Origin: CAYGVX01 sp964395545
GTDB taxonomy: Archaea > Thermoproteota > Bathyarchaeia > Bathyarchaeales > SOJC01
Assembly: GCA_964395545.1 (NCBI GenBank)
Contig: CAYNAW010000007.1
Span: 1 to 44,979 of the forward strand
Length of the DNA: 44,979 bases
Reading direction: 5' to 3'
Numbering within the stretch: position 1 is the stretch's first letter; each line of letters starts with the position of its first letter. The notes under the pieces are model-generated. The model worked only from the letters and a program-made list of their open reading frames with translations. It made no database searches and was not told the origin of the DNA. A program made the translations under genes and the position numbers. Shown one piece after another: positions 15,669 through 23,381 of this stretch.

Positions 15669-16199
15669 ATGAAAAGCCTCCTAAAGAGCAAGAAAGGGCT
15701 TAGCACAGTCGTAACAACGCTGATCATCCTAGTGGTTTCAGTGCTACTGGCAACGGTTGTCACCTACTACGCCATAAACATGACCACGACGAGAGTCCAA
15801 GAAGAAAACCTGAAGGTGACCAAGGGTCACATATGGGCAAACAGCTCTGTGGCGCAAGCTGCATTTGTTCTAGTGAACATCGGCGGTCGGGATACCCTCA
15901 TCGACAAGATTCAGGTCCGAGGCCAAGACATTCCATGGATTGCTACTGAAGTATTCTATAACAGGACATCTGCGGCACCAACGGTAGACTTGGAGTATGT
16001 GGCTGACCCCGGTGCAGACCCCACTACATGGGTAGGAGCCGTCGACGATTTGTCTCTGAAGTCAGGCGAATGCCTAATCATCTACCTCACAAACCCCGGC
16101 ACCATATCCGTTGCGGATATCGGAACTACGTGCAGCATGACCGTTTTCACCGCCAGCGCACAGTACAAGGTCGAAGTCAACGTACAGTCCGCCAGTTAA
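15669..16199 (+). CDS. Archaeal type IV pilin-like protein 2
   Basis: 176 residues. The class III signal peptide MKSLLKSKKG precedes LSTVVTTLIILVVSVLL; cleavage is predicted after KG. It is nearly the same as pilin 1 through the N-terminal helix, the GGRDTLIDK region and the C-terminal LTNPGTISVAD region. It differs mainly around residues ~110-125, where pilin 2 has a short extra loop (ADPGADPTTW). This is a tandem duplication with its own promoter, so the two copies may be expressed independently. The canonical KKG site here contrasts with KSEAA in copy 1, which may be cut less efficiently. Confidence 0.82.
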   Translation: MKSLLKSKKGLSTVVTTLIILVVSVLLATVVTYYAINMTTTRVQEENLKVTKGHIWANSSVAQAAFVLVNIGGRDTLIDKIQVRGQDIPWIATEVFYNRTSAAPTVDLEYVADPGADPTTWVGAVDDLSLKSGECLIIYLTNPGTISVADIGTTCSMTVFTASAQYKVEVNVQSAS

Positions 16200-16294
16200 G
16201 CCAACATCTCCCTTTTTTCCTTTTCCCCATTTTTGTCATCCGAATGCACAGGTCCTCTAGATATTTAGGCTACGTCTCCATGCGTAGTGCTGTT

Positions 16295-16315
16295 GTACAC
16301 ACAAATCGTCTTATC
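16295..16315 (+). promoter_or_regulatory. Promoter of the third pilin-like gene: TACACACAAA box plus TCTTATC
   Basis: TACACACAAA (16296-16305) then TCGTCTTATC. It matches the pilin 2 promoter at 19 of 21 positions. Predicted start near 16340, ~37 nt before the TTG start at 16377. Confidence 0.55.
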
Positions 16316-16376
16316 TCATTTCCCAAGAAGCATCCTATCGGAGCTTCGTTTAAGATTGCTGACGAGGGCGTGTCAA

Positions 16377-17219
16377 TTGCATAAGAGAAAGGTTAGGGCG
16401 ACCCAACGATTCCACGGCTCTAAGAGAGCGACGGCGCTGCCTGTTTCTTTCCTCATGCTTTTTGTCTCGCTGACTCTGATAATCTCAGCAACCTACTACG
16501 TCTCTGTAACCAAGATTGAGGCGAGGGGACGAATCCTCAACGTCGCGGTGGCCAAGCAGAACATGCTCTACTTCGAGGATTCGATAAGCTCGACAAAGTG
16601 GTCACCCGGAACTTCCAGCGTCTACCAGTTCGAAGACTCTGGAAGCACCTTCAAGACGTATCCCACGGCGAAAAACCTTCTGATCAACATTACAGACGAC
16701 GCTACCTTCTCGTTCATCGCTTTCAACAGCAGTGTGGGAAAAGCTCTCTACGCGTTACCCTCAGCCGAAGCGGCAATCCACGCGTCTTTCCTGAAAGGCG
16801 ATAGCCGAGCCGTAATCAACCAGAGTGCCTTCACGATGGCACAGCTTTACTTCTCATTCGGGGCGCCTTCACCAGAGCTGACGCTTACATATCGTCCCTT
16901 GGCAACCATGGGCAGAACAAGCTCCGCCGAAGAGAAACCGACTAATATTCTCAGACTCTACATCATCAACTTGAACACATCAGAATCCATGACTGCTGAG
17001 GGGAGATTCAAGATAAAGGCCACATGCACGGGCATATCGTCAAACGTGCAGACTCTGAACTTCACTTCTCCCATCGTTTCTCTCTCGGTCAAAGCAACCC
17101 TCGACGGGAAAAGCGACGTAGTGGTCCTTCCTGTAGAAAGCAACTCGAGCGGGGCTCTCGTCAAAGTCGAATTGCTAGTCTGCAGCATCGAACTTCAACG
17201 AATTCGAGGAGGAAGCTAA
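16377..17219 (+). CDS. Pilin-like membrane protein with type IV pilin-type N-terminus
   Basis: 280 residues from TTG 16377, preferred because GAGG stands ~9 nt upstream and the longer frame runs through the promoter. Residues 1-20 are basic (HKRKVRATQR), followed by a hydrophobic helix ALPVSFLMLFVSLTLIISA and a long extracellular beta-rich domain with several N-glycosylation sequons (NITDDATF, NSSVGK, NQSAF, NTSES). The N-terminus resembles a class III signal but the cleavage site is not canonical. It is probably a minor pilin or a filament-associated surface protein. It starts an apparent operon running to 23379 with overlaps or gaps of a few bases. Confidence 0.7.
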   Translation: MHKRKVRATQRFHGSKRATALPVSFLMLFVSLTLIISATYYVSVTKIEARGRILNVAVAKQNMLYFEDSISSTKWSPGTSSVYQFEDSGSTFKTYPTAKNLLINITDDATFSFIAFNSSVGKALYALPSAEAAIHASFLKGDSRAVINQSAFTMAQLYFSFGAPSPELTLTYRPLATMGRTSSAEEKPTNILRLYIINLNTSESMTAEGRFKIKATCTGISSNVQTLNFTSPIVSLSVKATLDGKSDVVVLPVESNSSGALVKVELLVCSIELQRIRGGS

Positions 17220-17221
17220 AA

Positions 17222-17680
17222 GTGCCAGTTTTGGCTACCGGCTACATCTATGCCTTTGCGGCTCTCCTAACCGTCTCCAGCATCCTCATCTCCTCCTTTT
17301 CGGCCTACGCAGCCACACTCCGAACAATACCCGAAATAGAGCAGCTGAGGAATGTCCTGGAGTATGTTGCTACAAAGGGGTACGAACTCGCAGCTTTGAC
17401 TGCCAAGACTAACTCGACCTCCCAAGCTGTGCTTCGGCTACCTTCTGCCATCGGAGCTAAGCAGTACTGGATAGGGCTCCGAGGAGACCTGTCAAAGACG
17501 TGGGTTGAGGGTGCCTTAGGACCTATCCGCAGAGGCAACGTCAACAACCGGGTATACCTGCCCAACCCAATCTCGGCTACCGGAAATTACTCCAGTAGCC
17601 GAGGTCCCGCAGTCCTAGAGTGTCGAATGAACGGCTCAACGATCATACTCGACCTTCGTACGTGGAGGACAAACCCTTGA
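17222..17680 (+). CDS. Small pilin-like membrane protein
   Basis: 152 residues from GTG 17222, two bases after the previous stop, with a strong SD (GAGGAGG, about 17207-17213). Residues ~8-33 form one membrane helix (IYAFAALLTVSSILISSFSA). The rest is a short extracellular domain (KQYWIGLRGDLSKTWVEGAL) and a C-terminal strand. This size and layout fit a pseudopilin or minor subunit. It overlaps the secretion ATPase start by TTGA (17677-17680), which implies translational coupling. No named family is recognised. Confidence 0.65.
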   Translation: MPVLATGYIYAFAALLTVSSILISSFSAYAATLRTIPEIEQLRNVLEYVATKGYELAALTAKTNSTSQAVLRLPSAIGAKQYWIGLRGDLSKTWVEGALGPIRRGNVNNRVYLPNPISATGNYSSSRGPAVLECRMNGSTIILDLRTWRTNP

Positions 17681-19251
17681 ACTTGAGGTTGAAGAAGAAG
17701 CAGACTCGTGGCGAGGCAAAGGCAGGCGTCGACGTTTCTGAGGAGACGCTTGCTGGGTACCTGAACCTCAGGAGGCTCACCGTCCCGGAGGGACATGCTG
17801 AGGTCGAGACCTATCCGCTGAATGCCCCCTTCTCCTACGCTTCAATAGTCCAGAACGAAGACACGGGCGTCTACCTGTACATCGTCGACGAGCTTCTTTT
17901 GACCAAAGAGGAGAACGACCTCTACGTCAGACTGAAGAATCTTCTTGAATACGAGTTGCTGGCTCCTGTAGGTGAGCAAACGCTCGCTGAATCTTTCAAA
18001 GCCCAAATGCCCGTGATAGTCAAATCTAATCCCAAGATCTTCAGGGATGTTCCTTCTATAAGTCTCCGAAAGATCCTCTACTACCTCGAGAGAGACATTG
18101 TAGGCTACGGAAAGATAGACCCGGTGATGCATGACCAGTATGTGGAAGACATAAGTTGCGGCGGAATCAACAAGAATATTTTCCTCTGGCACAGACGCTA
18201 CGAGAACGTCCGGACTAGCATTCTTTTCAAAGAAGAGGAGGAACTCGACGACTTCATAATGAAGACAGTCCACAAGGTCGGAAAGCATGTCAGTATCGCC
18301 TTTCCAATAGTCGACGTTACGTTGCCAGGGCAGCATCGCCTTGCCGTGTCCTATGGAAAGGAAACTACACCTTCAGGAACAAGCTTCACGATAAGGAAGT
18401 TTCGAGAAGACCCGTTCACTATCGTAGACCTAATCGCGAATGAAACTGTCGATGAGAACATTGCTGCATACCTGTGGCTGCTGATGGAGAACAAGATGTC
18501 AGTAATGGTGATGGGTGCCACGGGTGCTGGCAAGACGACGGCACTGAACGCTATCGCATGTCTGATGAGACCCAACTACAAGATAATCTCGGTAGAGGAA
18601 GTGGCTGAGATTAACCTTCCTCACGAAAACTGGACCGCTACAATTGCCCGTTCAGGGTTTGGAGTAGAAAGCGAAGGCGAAATCACGCTCTATGACCTGA
18701 TAAAGTCCGCTGTAAGACATCGTCCAGACCTGATCATCGTGGGCGAGGTGAGGGGTGAAGAGGCTTACGTGCTCTTTCAAGCCCTCGCCACTGGGCACGG
18801 CGGCTTATGCACGATCCATGCTGAGGATGTAGAAACCGCGATTCAACGGTTAACGCAGCCCCCTATGAGCATTCCATCATCCATAATTCCGTTGATGAAC
18901 TCCGCGATCATCGTAAAGCATGTTAGAACGCCGATTTTCCTGAGTGGCGAGAAGAGATTGTCCAGCCGTAAATTCATTCGCGTGGCTGAGATAAAAAACG
19001 CCAACTCGATAAGAGACGTGTTCACGTGGAGCCCCTCGACGGATACCTTCCAAGCGGATTTGGACGACAGCTATCTAATCGGCAAGATCGCCCGCGATCT
19101 CGACGTTCCCGTGGAGCGGGTCATGGACGACTGGCAGCAGAGGAAGAAACTGCTTCTGGATATGGCGGAGCATAACATCAGAGACTACCGCAGTGTAAAC
19201 AATGCTCTCAGCAAGTACTATTACAACCCGAAGACTAAAAAGCCCACATAG
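17677..19251 (+). CDS. Type II/IV secretion ATPase (FlaI/GspE/TadA family), locus 1
   Basis: 524 residues from TTG 17677, placed by GGAGGA at 17664-17669 and the TTGA overlap. An N-terminal domain (~1-250) with RDIVGYGKIDPVM is followed by the ATPase core: Walker A GATGAGKT at 280-287, the Asp box around IISVEEVAEINL, Walker B LIIVGEVRGEE at about 352-362 and the His box TGHGGLCTIHAED. Hexameric ATPases of this family power pilin extraction and assembly at the cytoplasmic face of the membrane. The partner platform protein follows directly. It is a paralogue of the ATPase at 40207-41838, with the same residues at most motif positions. Confidence 0.92.
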   Translation: MNLRLKKKQTRGEAKAGVDVSEETLAGYLNLRRLTVPEGHAEVETYPLNAPFSYASIVQNEDTGVYLYIVDELLLTKEENDLYVRLKNLLEYELLAPVGEQTLAESFKAQMPVIVKSNPKIFRDVPSISLRKILYYLERDIVGYGKIDPVMHDQYVEDISCGGINKNIFLWHRRYENVRTSILFKEEEELDDFIMKTVHKVGKHVSIAFPIVDVTLPGQHRLAVSYGKETTPSGTSFTIRKFREDPFTIVDLIANETVDENIAAYLWLLMENKMSVMVMGATGAGKTTALNAIACLMRPNYKIISVEEVAEINLPHENWTATIARSGFGVESEGEITLYDLIKSAVRHRPDLIIVGEVRGEEAYVLFQALATGHGGLCTIHAEDVETAIQRLTQPPMSIPSSIIPLMNSAIIVKHVRTPIFLSGEKRLSSRKFIRVAEIKNANSIRDVFTWSPSTDTFQADLDDSYLIGKIARDLDVPVERVMDDWQQRKKLLLDMAEHNIRDYRSVNNALSKYYYNPKTKKPT

Positions 19252-19263
19252 GTGGAGACAACG

Positions 19264-20772
19264 TTGGCCTCCGGCTTCAAGCCCGTTAGAATGTTCACCT
19301 CTCTTGTTACGCTCCTCTCTGGAAAGCAGAAGGCTTCTGTAATAGATAAGGAGCTTCCCTTCACCGTGATGTTGTTCACGCTAATGGCTGCCAGCGGAAT
19401 CGCCGTTTACGATGCCTGGAAGAAGATGTGCCGGGTCAAGTTATTGCCCGAAACCCAGCGGGAAGCCCAGGAGGTCGTGAGGCAGGTGGAGGTGCTTGGA
19501 CGTGATCCCTTGACGGTGATGCACGCAAAGGCTGAGGAATCCAAGTCCAAATCCTACCGCGATTTTCTGGCGGGCTATGTCTCTTCGGTGAAGAGCGGCG
19601 TGAACGTGATGAACTTTCTGAGGAGTAAACTACGTTCGGTCTTAGACGTGCAGAGTGCGGCGGCATTTCGTTCCATCGAAAGGCTGGGAACTCTGGTTGA
19701 AGCATACGCAGTCATGCTAATCGTAACTCTGTGTGTCTACATCCTCTACGTGGTTATGACGGCAACCTCAACATTCGAGAGCATGTCCGCCGGCATGTCC
19801 TCCTCAGCTTCGGAGCCTCTCATGTACGCTTTGATCTTCCTCGCAACCCCTTTCATCACGTTCGTCTTCATGGCAATAGCCAATTTAGCTCGTCAGAGCA
19901 ACCTGCTTACGGTCAAGGAAGCCTACCGCCACGGCATGATCTCAGGTGGCATCGCTTTAGGCGTCTTTGCCGCTGCTGCGTTCTTTCCACAACTAAGGTT
20001 CCTCATAGATGCTCTGACTTTGCCTGGATTGGTGACTGCCTGCCTCGCAGTGGCTTCTCTGCCTCCCGGCATCGTTTATGAGAAGATAGCCAGAGAGAAC
20101 TTCGTCGCTGAAGAGGCGATGCCCAGCTTTCTAAGAGACGTGACTGAGTCGAGGAAGGTCGGGCTTTCACCCGTGAAGAGCATCGTGCATGCCACTGAAA
20201 GAACAGGGTACGGCTCATTTACCGAGACTCTGAGACTTGTACGAAGTCAAATCGAGTGGGGAGTCCCGCTTAGGAAAATCTTCGAAAACGTCAACCAACG
20301 CATTCGGAGCTGGCCTGTCCTGATGTACTTCCTTGTTCTGATTGAGACCATCGAGTTCGGAGGCGGCTCCGCGAACGCCTTAGAAATCCTGTCTGAGTAC
20401 AGCGAGAAGAACAAGGATATCGAGGCTAACAAACGTTCAACACTCAAACCCTACGTGTTGCTCGCCTTCGTGTGGAGTGTGCTCATCGCCCTGACGACCT
20501 CGATTGTGGCAATAACCATTTATGTTCTCACCCAGATCACTGCGCCGGGTGCTTCGCCAGCAATGTTCAGTGTGATGCAGCAGCAGTTGATGATGTTCTC
20601 GGTGGGAATAATCTTTCAATGTTGGATGTCAGGGTTCTTCATAGGCAAGATAAGCGAAGGCACTTTCGCCGCAGGGTTCAAATACTCCGCCATGCTCGCG
20701 GTCACAGGCTACGTTTCGCTCTTCCTCAGCCAGAACTACCTGGTAGTGATGTTAGGAGCTCCGTCAACATAG
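19264..20772 (+). CDS. Type II secretion F / TadC / FlaJ-like platform protein, locus 1
   Basis: 502 residues from TTG 19264. GTG 19252, right after the ATPase stop, is also possible, but AGGTGGAG (19249-19256) fits the TTG better. There are two T2SSF-type repeats: MLFTLMAASGIAVYDAWKKM near residue 35 and AMPSFLRDVTESRKVGLSP near 285, each followed by a conserved amphipathic region, with about eight to nine membrane helices overall (clusters ~145-170, 180-260, 395-500). The family forms the inner-membrane platform on which the secretion ATPase acts. It is coupled to the upstream ATPase gene. Confidence 0.88.
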   Translation: MASGFKPVRMFTSLVTLLSGKQKASVIDKELPFTVMLFTLMAASGIAVYDAWKKMCRVKLLPETQREAQEVVRQVEVLGRDPLTVMHAKAEESKSKSYRDFLAGYVSSVKSGVNVMNFLRSKLRSVLDVQSAAAFRSIERLGTLVEAYAVMLIVTLCVYILYVVMTATSTFESMSAGMSSSASEPLMYALIFLATPFITFVFMAIANLARQSNLLTVKEAYRHGMISGGIALGVFAAAAFFPQLRFLIDALTLPGLVTACLAVASLPPGIVYEKIARENFVAEEAMPSFLRDVTESRKVGLSPVKSIVHATERTGYGSFTETLRLVRSQIEWGVPLRKIFENVNQRIRSWPVLMYFLVLIETIEFGGGSANALEILSEYSEKNKDIEANKRSTLKPYVLLAFVWSVLIALTTSIVAITIYVLTQITAPGASPAMFSVMQQQLMMFSVGIIFQCWMSGFFIGKISEGTFAAGFKYSAMLAVTGYVSLFLSQNYLVVMLGAPST

Positions 20773-20785
20773 GAGTGAAGGGTCA

Positions 20786-21862
20786 GTGCCAGCGTCGTCG
20801 GTGGACACCTTCTTCGCCTGCTCGCTTATGGTTGTTCTCATCGTCTCTGCCATGGTCAGCACGGCTAAGCTTGTTCAGCCCTACCTGAACGAGTTAGCGG
20901 GTGCCAGTAGCGTAGAACGCAGCAGAAGCCTGTCCGAGTACATCCTCATGAACAAAGGAACACCGTCGAACTGGGGAAAGATCGAAGGGCAGGGACCATC
21001 CGCTTTCGGCTTGGCGTCCGAAAGTCAGCAGCCCTACGCATTAGATTTGGATAAAGTCACTCGGCTCAATGGCCAGAACATCCACGCAATCAGCTACCGC
21101 GACGTGTTAGCGGCCTTGGCCACAAGTGACCTGTCCTTTAGCATCAGAATCCAAACACTGTTCCAGGTGTCTGTAACTCTCGCCTCAAGTCGAAATGCTG
21201 GAAACGAAACCACTTATTCCCTTCAAGTCTCTACAACCAAGTCAGGCTTCCCTATCTCATCCCGGTTAAGTTGCTACATAATCATCCACGACTATGTTGA
21301 GGGGATTTCTTCGTTAACTGATTCTGAAGGGATTGGCATGGTCAACGTCACTCTGCCAAACGCGGTCAGCGGTGTAGCCTCACTTGTTGTATTAGCAAAG
21401 ATACCAATATTCCCCCAGGTAACGTCCTTCGGCGTCTACTCTTTCAGGCACAACTCTGAGGATCCGGAGCGAAACCTCACCTATGTCAGGCTCAGTCCCT
21501 TGAATTACACGCTGACCGTTTCTCTCCGCTATTCTACCGTGGAGATCTTCGAGGCTCACATGTTCTCATATAGCCACCAATACCGCCTCACGCAGACCGC
21601 CCAAAGTAATCAAAGCGTGAAGTATGTTGTCCCACGCCTCTCCGAAGCCAGCCCCTTGATTTTTGTTGTCAGAGGGAGCAACGGTTCCACATCCTTTGCT
21701 GAATGGACCGCCTACCCTCAGCTGCCTCTGGAGTTGGGTGCAGACTTCAGCGGCTTTTCTGTAGAGTCTAACGCTGCAGCCTTGACCTACGTTGTGAGCA
21801 TCGAGTCAGTGTTGTACGAACTTGTCATAACCTGTAGGAGTGTGCCTTTTGCGGATGCTTGA
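20786..21862 (+). CDS. Pilin-like or surface protein with one N-terminal membrane helix
   Basis: 358 residues from GTG 20786, with GGAGTGA about 9 nt upstream. Residues ~8-30 (FFACSLMVVLIVSAMVSTAK) form the only membrane helix; a helical spine follows (~30-55). The rest is beta-rich with N-glycosylation sequons (NETTYS, NVTLP, NLTYV, NYTLT, NQSVK), pointing to an extracellular domain with Ig-like segments (SRLSCYIIIHDYVEGISSL). I do not recognise a named family. Its position right after the platform gene, with the same operon spacing, suggests a filament component or substrate. Confidence 0.7.
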   Translation: MPASSVDTFFACSLMVVLIVSAMVSTAKLVQPYLNELAGASSVERSRSLSEYILMNKGTPSNWGKIEGQGPSAFGLASESQQPYALDLDKVTRLNGQNIHAISYRDVLAALATSDLSFSIRIQTLFQVSVTLASSRNAGNETTYSLQVSTTKSGFPISSRLSCYIIIHDYVEGISSLTDSEGIGMVNVTLPNAVSGVASLVVLAKIPIFPQVTSFGVYSFRHNSEDPERNLTYVRLSPLNYTLTVSLRYSTVEIFEAHMFSYSHQYRLTQTAQSNQSVKYVVPRLSEASPLIFVVRGSNGSTSFAEWTAYPQLPLELGADFSGFSVESNAAALTYVVSIESVLYELVITCRSVPFADA

Positions 21863-22277
21863 CAGCAAGGGGCAGATGAGAACAGTTGAGGCGTTTTTGG
21901 CTATTCTACTTCTGTTCTCAGCCATCACGGTAGCCACTCTCGTTACTCCAGCATCCAACCCCAACGAAGGCGCTTACCCCTTAGCGACGCTCGGCATGCA
22001 AGCCCTCGTCTCCGCGGACAGCGATGGACAGCTAGGTAGACTCATCGACGACAAGAACTGGACCGCCCTAAAAGAGGCTTTCGATGCGATACTGCCCGTC
22101 GGAACAGTCTATAACCTCACAATCTATGACAGGGAGATGCACACACTCGGTAACTTCTCCGTCTCGAACGGTGTGCTTCCAAGCCAAAACGTGATCGCCA
22201 TTCAATATCCGTGTGTCAGCCCACGCCTTCAAGTCCGTTTCTATCTTCTTAATCTGCAGCTAGCGATTGCGAGGTGA
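21855..22277 (+). CDS. Small pilin-like protein
   Basis: 140 residues from ATG 21855; TTG 21849 and GTG 21840 are alternatives, GGAG being at 21837-21840. The N-terminus MLDSKGQMRTVEAF precedes a hydrophobic helix (LAILLLFSAITVATLV). K-G at -2/-1 fits an archaeal prepilin peptidase site. A compact ~100-residue domain follows with the sequons NWTAL, NLTIY and NFSVS. It overlaps the end of the preceding gene by 8 nt and the next gene by GTGA, so it is translationally coupled to both. Likely a minor pilin. Confidence 0.65.
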   Translation: MLDSKGQMRTVEAFLAILLLFSAITVATLVTPASNPNEGAYPLATLGMQALVSADSDGQLGRLIDDKNWTALKEAFDAILPVGTVYNLTIYDREMHTLGNFSVSNGVLPSQNVIAIQYPCVSPRLQVRFYLLNLQLAIAR

Positions 22278-23050
22278 CAATAGTGAGAGCGAAAACGGGT
22301 GGGCAGAATTCAGGGCAGGTACTTGTCGTTGCAGCCCTGATCGTAAGCCTCGTGTTATTGTCCACTCAGGTCTACATCTACGATGTGGGCAGGTCGTTCA
22401 TCGAGGTTGAGGCCGGTGACGTTAGCGGCTTCATCTATGCTGTTAAGCTAGGCTCTAGGCATGTTGTCATCGGCTCGTTAGCAAACATCTCGCATGGGGG
22501 TTACAGCGCAGCCTTGTCTTCAAACGTGGAAGACTGGGCATCGGTTGTCGAGAGCTTCTACTGGTTCGGGACGCCTATCCTCGGCTTCGGGCTCAGTGAC
22601 ACGCTTCCCTACGTGAACGGCTCTTGCATCTCGTGGGGTGACGGCTCGGGGATCACCAGCGCATTTGTGAGCTTCAATCTCTCTCTGCAAGATGGGCAGG
22701 TCGGTGTGGAGTTGCCTTATACGGTGAACGTGACTACGTCGCTAATCGTAGAGGGCTTCCATCGGAGGCTGCTGGATGACTCCGTGCAGGTTAGCGTCAC
22801 GTGTCATGTCTTGAATGAAGGGGTCGCAGCACTTGCTGAGAATATCACTGTGCTGTACGAGGCGTCTGGTGTTTGGCTTCGCGCGGACGAGACACCCACC
22901 CACCGTGTGATGGATTACGGCAACGGAACCTATTTGGTCTCCTTCGAGCCGGATTATCAGTCCTTCGAGGCCGTGAAGGTGTTTGTCCAAGTGCTCGACT
23001 TGAGAGGAATCTGTGTTGAGGCTTATGCAACCTGCTCCATGCTTCCTTAG
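22274..23050 (+). CDS. Pilin-like membrane-anchored protein
   Basis: 258 residues from GTG 22274, in a GTGA overlap with the preceding stop (GTG 22283 is an alternative). Residues ~12-38 (NSGQVLVVAALIVSLVLLST) form the single membrane helix, ending in QVYIYDVG as in pseudopilins. The extracellular part is beta-rich with an Ig-like second half (VQVSVTCHVLNEGVAALAEN, YGNGTYLVSFEPDY), resembling domains in archaeal surface proteins. The family is not named by eye; the role is inferred from position in the pilus operon. Confidence 0.68.
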   Translation: MTIVRAKTGGQNSGQVLVVAALIVSLVLLSTQVYIYDVGRSFIEVEAGDVSGFIYAVKLGSRHVVIGSLANISHGGYSAALSSNVEDWASVVESFYWFGTPILGFGLSDTLPYVNGSCISWGDGSGITSAFVSFNLSLQDGQVGVELPYTVNVTTSLIVEGFHRRLLDDSVQVSVTCHVLNEGVAALAENITVLYEASGVWLRADETPTHRVMDYGNGTYLVSFEPDYQSFEAVKVFVQVLDLRGICVEAYATCSMLP

Positions 23051-23073
23051 TGTGACGAAACGAGCTTGGGTTA

Positions 23074-23379
23074 ATGTCCGGAGATAGGGTTAAATGCGCC
23101 GTCGTGGGCAAAGTTGGTTTGAAGGTATTCGTTATGGATTTGCTCCAGCTGTACCTGCTAAATCTGATGGTAACGGTTGGCATGTTCGGAGTACTCATCT
23201 TCAGAGCGTGGGTTGAGCTCAAGAATTGCAGGATCATGTGGAAAGAGCTGGAGTGGCGGAGAACTTACAACACGGTCAGCCGCGTCTTGAAAGCTGAGAA
23301 AGAGCTCTTCACGAAGGTAGAGGGCGGGGAAGAGCTCTACAACCTGCTCCTCGAGATGTTCAAGGCAACGGAAGAATAG
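23074..23379 (+). CDS. Small membrane protein with coiled-coil tail
   Basis: 101 residues from ATG 23074. ATG 23134, with GAAGG ~8 nt upstream, would give 81 residues beginning MDLLQLYLLNLMVTVGMFGV and is arguably the better start, because the first 20 codons look unlike a signal or domain. One membrane helix is followed by a charged helix (VELKNCRIMWKELEWRRTYN). It closes the pilus operon and converges with tiaS, 2 nt away. Function unknown. Confidence 0.55.
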   Translation: MSGDRVKCAVVGKVGLKVFVMDLLQLYLLNLMVTVGMFGVLIFRAWVELKNCRIMWKELEWRRTYNTVSRVLKAEKELFTKVEGGEELYNLLLEMFKATEE

Positions 23380-23381
23380 GC

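Noticed and set aside
14970..23379. Reading the first pilus locus as an archaellum operon
   Set aside because: It has an ATPase, platform and pilins but no FlaF, FlaG, FlaH or FlaC/D/E homologue, so an archaellum is not supported; a type IV pilus or related secretion filament fits better.
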